From contig BDSL01000122.1 in assembly GCA_003116995.1 (NCBI GenBank), forward strand, positions 62,001-126,000: 64,000 bases of DNA. The letters run 5' to 3'. The notes beneath the pieces are model-generated. The model was not told the origin of the DNA and ran no database searches. It saw nothing but the letters and a program-made list of their open reading frames with translations. Source of the stretch: Yamagishiella unicocca. Lineage: Eukaryota; Chlorophyta; Chlorophyceae; Chlamydomonadales; Volvocaceae. Shown one piece after another: positions 36,279-47,700 of this stretch. The first letter of the stretch is position 1. Every line of letters begins with the position of its first letter. A program made the position numbers and the translations under genes.

Positions 36279-38024
36279 ATGTGGCGACTCGCGTTTGGCG
36301 TCGTCCTGGCATGCTGCGTGCTTCTCAGCGCCGATGCCGTTCCCGTGCTGAAGAAAATCGACGCTCCTTGCACCGCTTGCAAGGCAGTAGCGGTGGGTGC
36401 GAAAGAATGATCGGAGCACGGAGTCATTAGTCGCTCATTTTCCACATCTTCGCTCGCAGGCCGAGCTGCAGCGCCGCATTGACAAGGAGCCAGTTCGGAA
36501 CCATCTGGACCTTCGGCATCGCCTTGATAAGGATGGCCAGCGGTATGGGAAGGTGATCGCCTACCGGGTAAGTTCCCTGCGCCGATCGTTCTGCCCGTTA
36601 GGCAGCGGACACGCGGCGTTCAGGCCCATACTTGTCATTACAATTGTCGCCCTTCGTGTTGTCATCTCTGGTACCTAATGACTGCGACTGGTCCGTATTT
36701 TGCCCCGCACGTCGGTTGACATGGCCTCCAACTCCGTATGTTTGCAGTCCAGCGAGCTCCGTGCAGTGGAACTGCTGGACGGGCTGTGCGACCGGATGCG
36801 GGATTACTCGCTGGTTAGCCCAAGGGGTAAGCGGACAAAGTTCTGGCTGAAGGTTAAGGGCGACGATGCGCAAAGCACGGCCAACGTAACTCGACCGGCG
36901 CGTGACGAGGAGGACGACAAGGGCAAGGTGCGGAGCAAGTAGCGGACGTCGCGGGCTTGAAGAGATTCCGTATGGCGCAGGTGGTTCGCTGGACCTGAAA
37001 AGTCACCCTGGGGGTATGAGAGGAAACCCGTGGGGCAGCACTGAAAAGTAGAACGTGCGCCCAGTAGAACGTTTGGTACAGACGTTTTGAAACGCTTGCT
37101 GGAGAACTCATCGTCGGGGGTGGCGAGAAGACCCGGTTACGGGATATACGAAACGGAGGGCAGAAATGAACTCAGCCGAAGCTCACCGTGATGGGGGAGG
37201 TGCGCGAGTGTTGCTGCCACGAACTCCCGCATTTGTGTTATAGCGGCCCGGAACGCAGTCCTACCCTGCCTAGTGACTGCCCCCGGGCCCCGCCTAGCGA
37301 GTGCCCCCCTGCCCCGCCTAGCAAATGTCCCCCTGCCCCGCCTTGCGGCTGTGCAGCGGCTCGAGGCGTACTGCGGGTCGGTGATGGAGGAGCTGGAGGA
37401 GGAGATTTATGCGGGCATCATGAAGGGCGGCTTCGACAACAACGGTACGTGGCTGGCGGGGCGGGAGGCGGGTAGCCTGAGGAAACCCATGCAACCGACG
37501 TAGAGGATGTCCGCCCGCCGGCGTGTGTTGCGGGGTGGCGAGAAGACGCGCGGTCACCTCAGGCACGCACGCCCCGTCCCCTCAGGAACACACGCCACGG
37601 TCTGTAGGGTGCAGCACCGCTGTGCCCCCCGCTGCCTTGCTCCGCTGCCCTCGCATGCGCGCGCGAGTTCCAGCTGCAAAGCTTCACCTGAAACAACTGC
37701 ACCCCAAGCTCTCAAAATCAACCCCCAATCCGAGCCTAAAGTTGGGTATTTATAGGATGTTAAAGCCACCGACCCGAATGGACTCGTGCCCATCCAGGCG
37801 TCGAGGCCGAGCTGTGCTTGGGCATTATCTCTCCCTGCCCCGTGGTGGCAGTGGCTTCGGGCGGTGACCCCGAGGGTGAGGATGACGGACAGCCTGCCGA
37901 CGGAGAGGCAGTCCAGGAGCCGGCCGCAGAGGACGCAGTGTCGGACGGCGCGAGCGGTGACGGGACGCGATACATCGAGAACATGACGATCCAGATGGGC
38001 GAAAATGGCAACATCGAGCTCTAG
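36279..38024 (+). CDS. Canopy-like (CNPY/DUF3456) saposin-fold ER protein
   Basis: Five exons join in frame: 36279-36392, 36460-36567, 36748-36927, 37357-37444, 37798-38024, giving 238 aa. Residues 1-20 (MWRLAFGVVLACCVLLSADA) are a signal peptide, which sets the start. Six cysteines in saposin-type order are visible: Cys31 and Cys34 (CTAC), Cys88 (LLDGLCDRM), Cys140 (LEAYCGSV), Cys170 (AELCLGII) and Cys177. LRAVELLDGLCDRMRDYSL and the acidic MEELEEEIY segment match the animal Canopy/MIR-interacting saposin family, which are ER-lumen helpers of receptor folding and maturation. The algal client is unknown. One N-glycosylation sequon NMT lies near the C terminus. The protein ends NIEL, which only loosely resembles a KDEL-type signal. 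The acidic Gly/Asp/Glu-rich tail before it is not part of the core family. Confidence 0.85.
37018..37110 (+). repeat. diverged dispersed repeat, family A, in Canopy-like intron 3
   Basis: AGGAAACCCGTGG, then GTAGAACGTTTGGTACAGACG and TTTTGAAACGCTTGCTGGAG. It shares the order and the CTGGAGAAC end of other copies but carries an insertion in the middle. Confidence 0.65.
37122..37168 (+). repeat. dispersed repeat, family C, in Canopy-like intron 3
   Basis: GCGAGAAGACCCGGTTACGG followed by ATACGAAACGGAGGGCAGAAAT. It is the closest relative of 2273-2315 in CenH3. In both genes it follows a family A copy within 15-20 bp. Confidence 0.75.
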
Positions 38025-38676
38025 AGTCTAGACGGCGTTGTAGCGCGCGTGGGCGCCCCACGTGCTTTTCGCGTCAACGTTTTTAATGCCAATCCCCCAT
38101 GTGCTCGAGGTACCGGTTCGTTTTTTGCAACCCCATGTGCGCGATGGCAAGGACTGCTCCAGGGACGGTGGCGCTGGGGTGAGGGGAGCGGTGATGTTCG
38201 GGCGCCTGGACGGTGGTCTTGAGCTGGTTGGCGGTACGCACGTGCGGCAAGTGTGAGTGAGCTAATAGGCTGGGGCAGCACAGCGTGCATGGTTTCGTGA
38301 TGATCGGTGGTCAGGGGTGGTGACGTGTCTGCGGGCGATGTCGCGTATTGCGGCAGGCTGCCTGACGGGGGCTCGAAGTGGAGACGGAGGAGAGAGCGGC
38401 TGGGCTGGGAGTTGGGGTGTGTGTGGGGCGGGCAATGGCAGCCACACGGGGCGATCTCGGGTGAGGAGCATGCGGCGTGCGGTGTGTTTTGCGAGGTGAG
38501 TGCGGCGCCGAATGGAGTGGGTGGGCGCGACCGACCGTCGACGAAGACCGTCGGTGCACAACCCCCAAGACATTTTGAATAATCGGGTCAAGCACTCCGC
38601 GTCCCCGGAAGGCTCTTCCCGACACGGGTGGAACGACCATGCCAACACGTGTTGCGTGTTTGCGTCAAGCGGCAGC

Positions 38677-38961
38677 CTACAGCGGTTCGCGTGCACCTGC
38701 GTTCTTCCTTGTATTCCACACCAGATAGCTTTTGGCGTGCCTGTAAAGATCATTGAAGCGCATGGCAAGGGATCTAGGTAGCACAAGGGCACCAACCTGA
38801 GCATGCCAACCGGAGAGTCTACTGCGGATAAGCTGCTCATGAAGCTCGTTGAAGTAAGCCACAGCAACATTAGGGTCAACATGTCCTGGGAATGGGAGAA
38901 GCCGTGGGTCTGGGTTCTGGGGGACAACGCAGGTCGGTCTGGACCGTGACATTAATAACAC
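38677..38961 (-). other. orphan coding-like segment
   Basis: An open minus-strand frame contains DPNVAVAYFNELHEQLI, WHAQVGALVLPRSLAMRFND and LYRHAKSYLVWN. This looks like ordinary protein rather than low-complexity noise. A possible 5' splice site (GCAG|GTGCAC) follows it. The adjacent frame carries MRPGRVINVTVQTDL upstream, as if frameshifted or spliced. I do not recognise the family. It may be one exon of an unfound gene or a decayed mobile-element fragment. Confidence 0.3.
38742..38746 (+). terminator. possible polyadenylation signal TGTAA for the Canopy-like gene
   Basis: First TGTAA noticed after the stop, but 718 bp downstream, so doubtful. Confidence 0.2.
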
Positions 38962-40068
38962 GGCCAGGCCGCATGATCAATTCTAGATCCAAAAACCGTG
39001 GCCAATCGTGTCTACACCGTAACATTAACTGAACATGGCCAGATGCTCCAATTTCAGCCCCGTACATGCCTCTTCGGCACCACGAGCACCGCCAACTTGA
39101 CCGCTGTTGCCGAATCTGCAACCGCTACCGCGCCCTAATGGCTGGCGATTAGCCGCAGCAATCAGCAACACTAGGCACCGCAAATGCAACGGAGCCGCGC
39201 GAAAATTGTGTGCCCTGCGCCTGGTTCGCCGCCCTCCTACACGGCTACTGTTGGCCAGGGAAATGGCTACTGGGCAAGCCGCATACTGGTCGCTCCCCTG
39301 CTGCTGGCTGGTGTCATTTGTGCAGACCGCCTACACCACGCCCAGCATACGTTCAGCATCCAGGGCTGCTGTGCATGGAACACCCGGACTTCCAAGGCGG
39401 ACACACGTTCCCAGCAGTGAGCACTGCCCAATGAAGCCTAAAAAATAATCCTAGTTTTTGCAACCATCGCCCGCAATCCTAGGTGGTACAGCCTAGTTGA
39501 CCGACTCACGGGTCGACTCCCGAGACGCGTGTCCGCCGCAAGGCCCCACAAGCCGTTTCCAGACGGCGCCCTGTGTCCCCCAGTGCGCATACACCATACC
39601 CAACATGTCAGTCACACAACATCGCAACGTTGCTTTCAGCCGGGCAGCATGCTCCAGGATTTACGCGGGCGGGCGCCTTCCCAACACACGCAGAAGGACA
39701 ACCCATATGGGACGTCTTGCGTAAGCAGTTTCCACAACCCCTCCCCGCCGTTCCTGCTCTCGCCCCAGGCCTCATGGTGTGCGTAGTGCGCTCTCCTGCC
39801 TCCACTGCCCGCCCTTCATCCCACGCGCACGAGACACCCCGACGCATCCCCGCTTCCCAATCTACCCCACCCACGCCGGTGTGGCCCGCGCCTCTGCGGC
39901 TGCGACCACCACCTCACCCCGCATGCAGGCGCCACTCGCAGGTCAGCGGCTGCCGCTGCCGCCCCCTCTCTGCTGCACTCTTCCGCGCCACGCCACTGCC
40001 ACCGCGGTGCCCCAGACGAGCTGCAGCTCAGCGACGTCGCGCTGCTGCTGCCGCTGCTGTTACTAGTA
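38962..40068. other. intergenic, no recognisable gene
   Basis: The stretch before the ALG7 stop codon (ALG7 runs leftwards) contains its 3' UTR. Open frames on the + strand here overlap each other and show no family motif. Confidence 0.4.
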
Positions 40069-41304
40069 CTATTTGTAGGTGCCCTGCAGCACGTACCGAA
40101 GCCCGAACGCGATCGCGCAGCTGGCTACTTGGAACATGAGCACCCGGATGCACAGGGCGTTCTCGCCGCACCGGCCGAAGAGCTGCAGCGTTAGGTTGAC
40201 CAGGTTCCAGTCGGGGGCATCTTTCGGCCGCAAAAGACCGGTGGCGGGGTCAAAGATGGGCAGCCGGTGCCGCGGGCAGGGCACGATCTTAAACAGCTGC
40301 GGCAGCGAGTACACGAAGTTGAAGACCTGTGGCATGAGGAAGAGCAGCAGCGTCTCGCTGAAGTGGCCCAGGATGCCGGCCACGGCGATGGTCATGCCGG
40401 CAAAGTAGGTGAAGGTGTCGCCGACAAAGACGCGGCTGGGGTACCAGTTGAAGACCAGCAGGCCGAAGGTGGTGGCTGCCAGGGGCATCATGAGGTAGGA
40501 GGAGAAGAGGTGGCCGTCGCGGACGGCGGCGCTGGCGCCGGCCCATCCAGCGACGGAGAGGAAGTTGTGGAGCAGCACGGCGCAGGCCACGATGAAGGTC
40601 TGCCCCGCTTCCAGTCCGTTCACGCCCGCCAGGATGTTGATAGAGTTGGTGCAGAAGATGGTGAGCATGACCATGAAGGCCTTGTAAAGGACGCCAAGCT
40701 CCAGGTATGCGGGCAGGCCCAGGCCCAGACCTAGCAGGGGCTTGGGGACAGCGATGCCCGTGCCGCCGGAGTACGCGGCGAGTAGAGGAAGCGACGCGAA
40801 CAGGGGAAGGATGAGCTTCACGCGCCACCGGATGTCCAGCACGTCATCCGTAAACCCAAGGAACAGCATGAAGCCGATGGTGGCGAGCGCTGCGTTGTAG
40901 TCCACCAGCCACGCGTCGGCAATCTGCTCAGTCTTTGGGCTACCCTTGAACCCATTTCGCACATAGTCCGCAAGACTGCCAATATCGTAGAAATGCAGCA
41001 ACTCAAAGCAAATGACGCACAGAAGGAAGATGCAGCCTGGCGCCAGGCCAGCTGCTTCCGGAATCGGCTTCTCGCCCTCCGGCGTGCCCTTCTTATTCAA
41101 GTCCTTGCCACAGATGCCCCGTGCCTGTGTCTTAGATGCCACCTTCGGCACCAGGTACACGGTACCAAAGAAGCCTGCCAAGCTGACCAGAGCACAGGCG
41201 ATGATCAGTTGCTGTACGCGAACATCCGCGATTTGGGTGAAGGCCCATGCCGGTAAACCGAAACCTACAAGGCCTAAGACAGCGAGCTGCGGTGCCCGCG
41301 CCAT
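40069..41304 (-). CDS. ALG7: UDP-GlcNAc:dolichyl-phosphate GlcNAc-1-phosphotransferase
   Basis: A single uninterrupted frame of 411 aa, close to the usual length of the family (about 400). The enzyme moves GlcNAc-1-phosphate from UDP-GlcNAc to dolichyl phosphate in the ER membrane, the first and tunicamycin-sensitive step of N-glycan precursor synthesis. Hallmarks of the polyprenyl-phosphate transferase superfamily are visible: GFTDDVLDIRWR with the paired Asp, NSINILAGVNGLE, FVGDTFTYFAG, and the PCPRHRLP cytosolic loop. About ten hydrophobic segments are spread along the protein. Unlike its multi-exon neighbours it has no intron. It is divergent from the GBP-like gene (426 bp between starts) and convergent with the Canopy-like gene. 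Confidence 0.96.
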   Translation of the reverse strand: MARAPQLAVLGLVGFGLPAWAFTQIADVRVQQLIIACALVSLAGFFGTVYLVPKVASKTQARGICGKDLNKKGTPEGEKPIPEAAGLAPGCIFLLCVICFELLHFYDIGSLADYVRNGFKGSPKTEQIADAWLVDYNAALATIGFMLFLGFTDDVLDIRWRVKLILPLFASLPLLAAYSGGTGIAVPKPLLGLGLGLPAYLELGVLYKAFMVMLTIFCTNSINILAGVNGLEAGQTFIVACAVLLHNFLSVAGWAGASAAVRDGHLFSSYLMMPLAATTFGLLVFNWYPSRVFVGDTFTYFAGMTIAVAGILGHFSETLLLFLMPQVFNFVYSLPQLFKIVPCPRHRLPIFDPATGLLRPKDAPDWNLVNLTLQLFGRCGENALCIRVLMFQVASCAIAFGLRYVLQGTYK

Positions 41305-41730
41305 CTGTTAGGTGTTTCGCTAGTTTCAGGACACGCAAGACCGAATTCGTTGGCAATGCTAATAACTCATCGTCACAGCTATGTACAGGTAGATCAATTG
41401 ACAATTGGTTAGACGAGCGACGGAGGAAATGGTGGGATGGTGTGCATCGGTAAAACGCCTGCGCTGCTGCGCGAGCAACAGCCGAAGCATGGAGGCCCAG
41501 AAAGCCACAACAAAGTGTCTTGCTGTAATCATACATTATACTTCAACTGCGATTATTCTGCATTCTCTCGCCAAGATTCCTTTCCTCAAAGGAACCAGCT
41601 ACGTTAGACGTTACTGTAAAGCCGTAGCAAAGCATCTTATACCATCCAGTCCGGTATCCTTAAATGATTATGAATACCAACTGACCCATTGGAGCTACGG
41701 CTTGGAGCAGCGAGCGGAGTTAGTGGCCGC
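41305..41730. promoter_or_regulatory. shared divergent upstream region of ALG7 and the GBP-like gene
   Basis: This 426 bp lies between two start codons on opposite strands, so both promoters and 5' UTRs must fit here unless a distant 5' exon exists. It is more AT-rich than the flanking exons. No clear TATA box or known operator was identified. Confidence 0.5.
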
Positions 41731-44700
41731 ATGGCCAAGAGGCGGGGCGGCCGGTCCTGGCCGCCCGGGGCCTGGCCGTGCGTCCTGATTTTGCTGCTGG
41801 GATGGCAGTGCGCTGATGCTTTCGAAGCGAAACCGTAAGTGCCATCGCCTGCGTCGCGCGCACCAACTGTCGCAAGGCCCGGGAACACACTCTTCCACCC
41901 AAACAAAGCGGCAGCCATCCGCACCTACCGCCTGTGGGTCCCCACACTGCCGACGGCCATATCACAGCGTCCGCCCAACACACCCCGCGGCGCACTGCCT
42001 AACGGCTGAGTGCACCCAGTGGCCCTGGGGACGCAACGCCCCCCCCTCCACACACACACACCAGTGGCCCTGGCCCACTCCCCCGTCGCTGCCCTCCACC
42101 TCCCCCCCCCTGGCCCGGGCTGCCTGCCCTACCCGGCACGACGCACTCACACGCATCCACGTTCCCAGCCCACACCCACATCCACGTTCCCAGCCCGCCA
42201 GCAAGCAAGGTGCCCGCAACCCCACGCCATGCCCGCAAAACCGAGCCACCTGGGAATCACAAAACACTGGCACCAGGAGGGAAACGAGGGGAGGGAGGAG
42301 TTGGCATCCGTCTCATGCCCTCGCGCCCTTCCAGTCCCATCTTGCCCCCATGTGCCCGGGTGCCTCCACCATCCGGAGCGGGCGGGGGGGGGGCAGTGGA
42401 CACCGTACCCTTGCGCCGTACCTCCCCCTACGAGCCCATAGGGCCCTCCAGTTGCACGTTGCCGTACATGCACCCGCGACGCGCATCCAGGCCATCTTAC
42501 CCATACACACGGGCTGGGTGGCCGCCCGGCATGGCGCGAGCTGCTGCAGCGGGAGGGGAGTTACATTAAAGAACCGTTGACTCGACATGGGACCGGGAGG
42601 GGAGGGGGGGTTTGATAAGAGAATCCGCGAATCCACGGCTGACAGGTGGGGGGATATTAGGGGCAAGGCAGCAATCCTGAGATGGGATGTGGTGGCGGAC
42701 CATCGGCGCCGGTGCCCAGTGCCACCCAGCACCGCCCGGGGCGCGTTCTGTCCTGCAACAGCCCGCACCGCTGTGCACCCGCACTCGCCGGTGCCAACGC
42801 CGCTTGTGGCGTTCGGCCTGCGTTTCATTCGCTTGTGGCGGAGTCGTGGGGGGCTGCGGTGGCTCGGAGGGATGGGCGGGGGGTGCCTGCAGGCCCGTTA
42901 CAGCGTGCTGGGATGCGTTTGGCCGGACGCTGCTGCTGCTGCTGCCGCTGGTGGTAATGGTGATGGTGGTGGTGGTGGCTATAGGAAGTGGGCGAACAGC
43001 GCACTGCGCGCTGCGTGTATTCGTAGGGCACCCTTAGCTTGTTCGCCTCGGCATGCGTGCTCTGGCCTTCAGCAGCAGCGCCACCACAACCACCACCACA
43101 ACCACCGCAATTCACACATGGCACACGAAAGAAGCGCTGAGGCACGCTGGGGACATCTAGTCGTGCCCCGGCGGACCAGCCCTCCGCGGCCCCTTCCGGG
43201 CCTTATTGACGGCTGCTCTCCTCACCGGGCAGCCGGCAATCACTTACCGATTCGTGTATGTAACCCCCCGACTCCCGGCAGCTTCTCGCCCCTCCGCCCC
43301 ACATGTCCCGTCACGCTGTCAGGATCCGCTCTTCGCCTGCGTCGCCAACCCCCCCCCACTTTACCTCCCCCCCCTCAGCCCCACTCGGTTGACCCCCTCC
43401 TCCTGCGGTTCTTCCTCCCCCCCTCCTCCTGCGGTTCTTCCTCCCCCCCACCTCCTGCGGTTCTTCCTCCCCCCTCCTCCTGCGGTTCTTCCTCCCCCCT
43501 CCTCCTGCGGTTCTTCCTCCCCCTCCTCCTGCGGTTCTTCCTCCCCCCTCCTCCTGCGGTTCTTCCTCCCCCCTCCTCCTGCGGTTCTTCCTCCCCCCCT
43601 CCTCACCCCCGCCTTCCCCCTCCTCCTGCGCGCAGTGTCCCCTTGGTGCTCCCGGTGGACTCCCGCTCCCAGCTGGCGGTGCAGCAGGAGGGGCTGGCGC
43701 TGCTCAGAAGCATCTCCGGGCCGGTCAGCCCGGTGGTGGTGATCGGGCCGTACCGCTCGGGGAAGTCCTTCACGCTCAACCAGCTGCTGGGGGTGCCTTG
43801 CAGTGAGTGGGAGCCGGGGGGGGGGGGGGTGGAGGAAGACCCGTGGAGCCGAGGGGGGGAGGGGCTCATGGTGTAGTGGGTGGGACGGGGGCTGGGTGGG
43901 GAGAGAGGGATGGTGGTGGTGAGGGGGCCGCAATGATGCAGGTGACCTAGTAGATAGCGAAGGCTACATTTCATCCTCGTCGTGAAACCTCCTCACTAGT
44001 AAAACCCTAAGACCATCGCTTCCCCCTCCCTCGCGCACGGACTTTCCTCGCACCCCTCCTCGCGCATCAGACCAGGGTTTCGGAGTGGGCCACACCCGCT
44101 CCACCGAGACCAAGGGCATCTGGCTGTGGGGGACCCCCATGCCACGTCAGCTGGGCCAGGAAGCGGGGGGTGAAGACAGCATGGTGGGCGGGGGAAGGAG
44201 GGCCGGTGGGAGCGGCGGGTAGGTCCAGGGGGGTTTGATAAGAAAAATCCGCGAATCCACGGCCGTAGGTCCAGGGGGGGAACCCGGCAGCGCCGTCGCA
44301 CGTGCCGGTGGGCCCGGAACGTGTAGTACGGCTTGATGTGACATGACGTAATGCCCACGAACCCGTCGCACGGTTGCGGTAGTTGACGGTTGCAACCGCT
44401 GCCCGCTTCCCAGCAGGGACAACCCGCCTCCCACGGTCCCCTCTCCCCTCCCCCTCCCCTTCCATAACCCCCTCCTCCCCTCCTCCCCGGTGGGCGCGCA
44501 CGACACTCCTGTCGTACAGATCCTGTACGTCGACACGGAGGGGTTTGAGAGCACCGGCAAAGCCAACTCGTACGACGACCGCATCTTCGCTCTGTCCGCG
44601 CTGCTGTCTTCACTGCTGGTGTACAACCTGCCGGAGACCATCCGGGAGTCCGACGTGGCCAAGCTGTCGTTCGCAGTGGAGCTGGCGCAGGGCTTCTACG

Positions 44701-47700
44701 ACAGGCAGGAGCAGGTGCGGTGGGGGTGTTCGAGGAAGACCCGTGGATGCCCGAAAAAACCGTTTAGAACAGACGGTGGGGGTGGGGTTGGTGGGGGGGC
44801 TGGCGCAGGGATCCTACGACAGGCAGGAGCAGGTGCGGTGGTGTGGGGTTCGAGGGAGACCCGTGGATGCCCGAAAAAACCGTTTAAAACAGAGGTTTTG
44901 AGATGCATGCTGGAGAACTGGGTTGGGCGGTGGTGTGGGGGGGAGGGCCTGGCGCAGGGCTTAGGCAGGGGCAGGTAGGGGCAAGCCGTAGACCCCTCCC
45001 CTCCCCGGGGGGAAGTAACCGGGTATTTTCTGTAACCCCCGGGGGGAGCTCCTACACCTCACATCACCTCCCCTGTCCGGCCGCACTTCGTCCCGATGTA
45101 TGTCCACCTCACTTGCCGATGTCTACCCGCATGGCCCCGTCCTCGCCCGCAGACCGGAAACAGCAGCAGCAGCGGAAGTAGCAGCGGCAGCAGCACCAGC
45201 GGCGACGGCGGCAGCAACACCAGCGGCGGCGGTGGGTCCGTTGAGCCGGGCTCCATGCTGTGGCTCATACAGCGGGACTTCCTGCAGGGGCAGACGGCGG
45301 ACCAGCTGGTGCGGGCGGTGCTGGCGCCTGTGGACAACCCGCGACATGACGCGGGGCTGGACGCACTCAATCAGGTGGGTGGGTGGGTGGGTGGGGTTAG
45401 TGTTTGTTATCCGGTAACAGGCCTTCGTGTAACCTGTTAAGATTGTGGTTGAGGCCTTGATGAGGCAGGGGACGGTACGGCCAGCCGCACCGAATGACTG
45501 TCGTTCTCAATACACGCGTGTGCTTTCCGCCCCCACCCTTCCGCCCCCACCCGATACTAGCATACTACACCTTTCCTGCCCCCGTTTCCTCCCCCCACCC
45601 AATCCCCCCTCACCCCTCCCCCGCCGCTGTCCGCCGACCATGCGCCCACTATCCTGTCTTTTTCGTGTCACCGGCTTTCACGCCCTCCCCCGCCGCAACA
45701 CGCTACACCCCCCCCCAGGTGCGCTCCTCCCTCTCCGCTCTGGCCCGCAACAGCACCGGCTTCTCCCTCCGCCAGCCCCACCTGGACCGCACCCGGCTGT
45801 GTGAGCTGTCCGACGACCAGCTGGACCCGGAATACGTGCAGCAGCGGGAGGACCTCAAGAGGGTGGTGCAGGTGGGGGGGGGCAGTTGCGAGGGTGGGAG
45901 GGGGGTTTTGAGGAAGACCCGTGGATGCGAGAAAAAACCGTGGGAGGCGGGGAGACGGGACCGGGATGTCCTGCGAGTCGTGGCAGCAGTGTACGGTAGT
46001 TTAGGGTGGGATTCGAACCGGGGTCTGTCGGGGCGCGGAATACCTTTGGCAAGCAGCGCTTCCTGCACCTGCGTCTTACCACCACACAACCCCTCGCTGC
46101 TGTTCCCCCTGTCCTCGCCCCCTCCTCGCGGCAGTCCCTCGCCCGCCCCCGCGCCCTGAACGGCCGCCCCATCACCGGCCCCGACCTGGCCTCCCTGGTG
46201 GCGCGAATGGTGGAGGGCCTGAACGAGCAGGTGGGGGGGGGGAGGGTTGCAAGGAACACCCGGGGTGGGAGAAAGGAGGAGGGGGCCGGTCAGGGGGGCT
46301 TGGCTGTAAAGCGACCTCATCTCCTCCTGCCTATGTCCTCCCGGGCCCTCTCCACTTCGCTTCCCCCCGGGGTTCTCCCCCTTGCTTTGCTAAATGTATG
46401 CCGTACCCCGAGTTTCTCCCCCTTGCTTTGCTAAATGTACGCCGTACCCCGAGTTTCTCCCCCTTGCTTTTTTAAGTGTATGCCGTACCCCGAGTTTCTC
46501 CCCCTTGCATTTGTTTAAGTGTATGCCGTACCCCGGGTTTCCCCTCTTCCCGCCTGACGCCCCCAGGAGATCCCCACCGCCACCTCCCTGCTGGCCGCCT
46601 TCAACCGCGACCTGCTCGCCCGCTGCGCCGCCAACTACACGGCGGAGCTGGCGGCGGTGCGGCTGCCCGCAGATGAGGAGGAGCTGGAGGTGGCGGAGCT
46701 GGCGGCCAGGGCGCGGGCGCTGGAGGTAGGGGGGCCAGGTGGCGAGAAGAAGACCACCAGGGTACAGGACGTAGTTGGGGGGGGTGGCGAGAGGACCAGG
46801 GAGGGGGAGGGGGTCCGCGTGGAAACACGTGTTGATCGCGGTGTTGGACGTTGGAGAAGGGAAGGGGTGGGGGTAGTTCTGGGAGCTGGGATGTAGGTGG
46901 GGAATGGAGGGAGGAGGGTACCGTGCTGTGTGGCAAACCCCGGGGTGACGGACGGACGGGGTCGTCTTTGGTGCCTGCTGGGATCGCACCACCAAGAGCG
47001 TGTGTGTGTGTATGTGTGTATGTGCCCTCCCTCCCGTATCGGCCGTGTCATCCCAACCAATGGACATAAGGCCTCTCAAGTCGTACTCGCCTGCCTCTCG
47101 GCCCTCCCTGGACCCCCTTCCCCTTGCGTAGATGCTCAAGGCGTTGCAGATTGGGCGGCACGGGGCGGTTGACACCAAGGTGGGCGGCAGGGGGGGTTGA
47201 GGAAGACCCGTGGATGCGAGAAAAAACCATTTAGAACAGAAGTTTTAAGATGCAGGCTGGAGAACTGGGGTGAGGATGCAAAAGACGAAGGGCGGGGGGG
47301 CGCGGCAGGGCGGAGCGGGGTGCAGGGCGGAGCGGGTGCAGGGCGGAGGGTGTGTGGAGGGGCCCGGCAGCTAGACCCTGGAGTAACTGGAGGGCGGAGA
47401 GTAGCTTGAGCTTCCGCTCAAGTTACTGTCAAGGGCTGCCAGCCCTCGGAACCCCAAGTTCCGGCGGCTGGCAGCTAACCAGTGGGAGGGTGGAGAGTGA
47501 ACCGATGAACAGGTGATCTGGCGGACATGGTCATCCGGCCTCCCTCCCCCCGCCTCTCTCACCCTCCCCCCGCACCTCCTAAACCCCCCACCCCACCTCG
47601 TGTGCCGGGGGCTTCCTCGCACCCCCCGCCTCCCAGACGGACCTCCTGAAGGAGCTGGAGCGAGCGTATCAGGCAGGTGGCGCGGCGGGGGGCGAGCTAC

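Noticed and set aside
46005..46020. GGATTCGAACC, a tRNA B-box-like string, in GBP-like intron 6
   Set aside because: On the minus strand it reads GGTTCGAATCC, but the T-stem pairs only at two positions and no acceptor or anticodon stem fits. At most a decayed tRNA-derived fragment.
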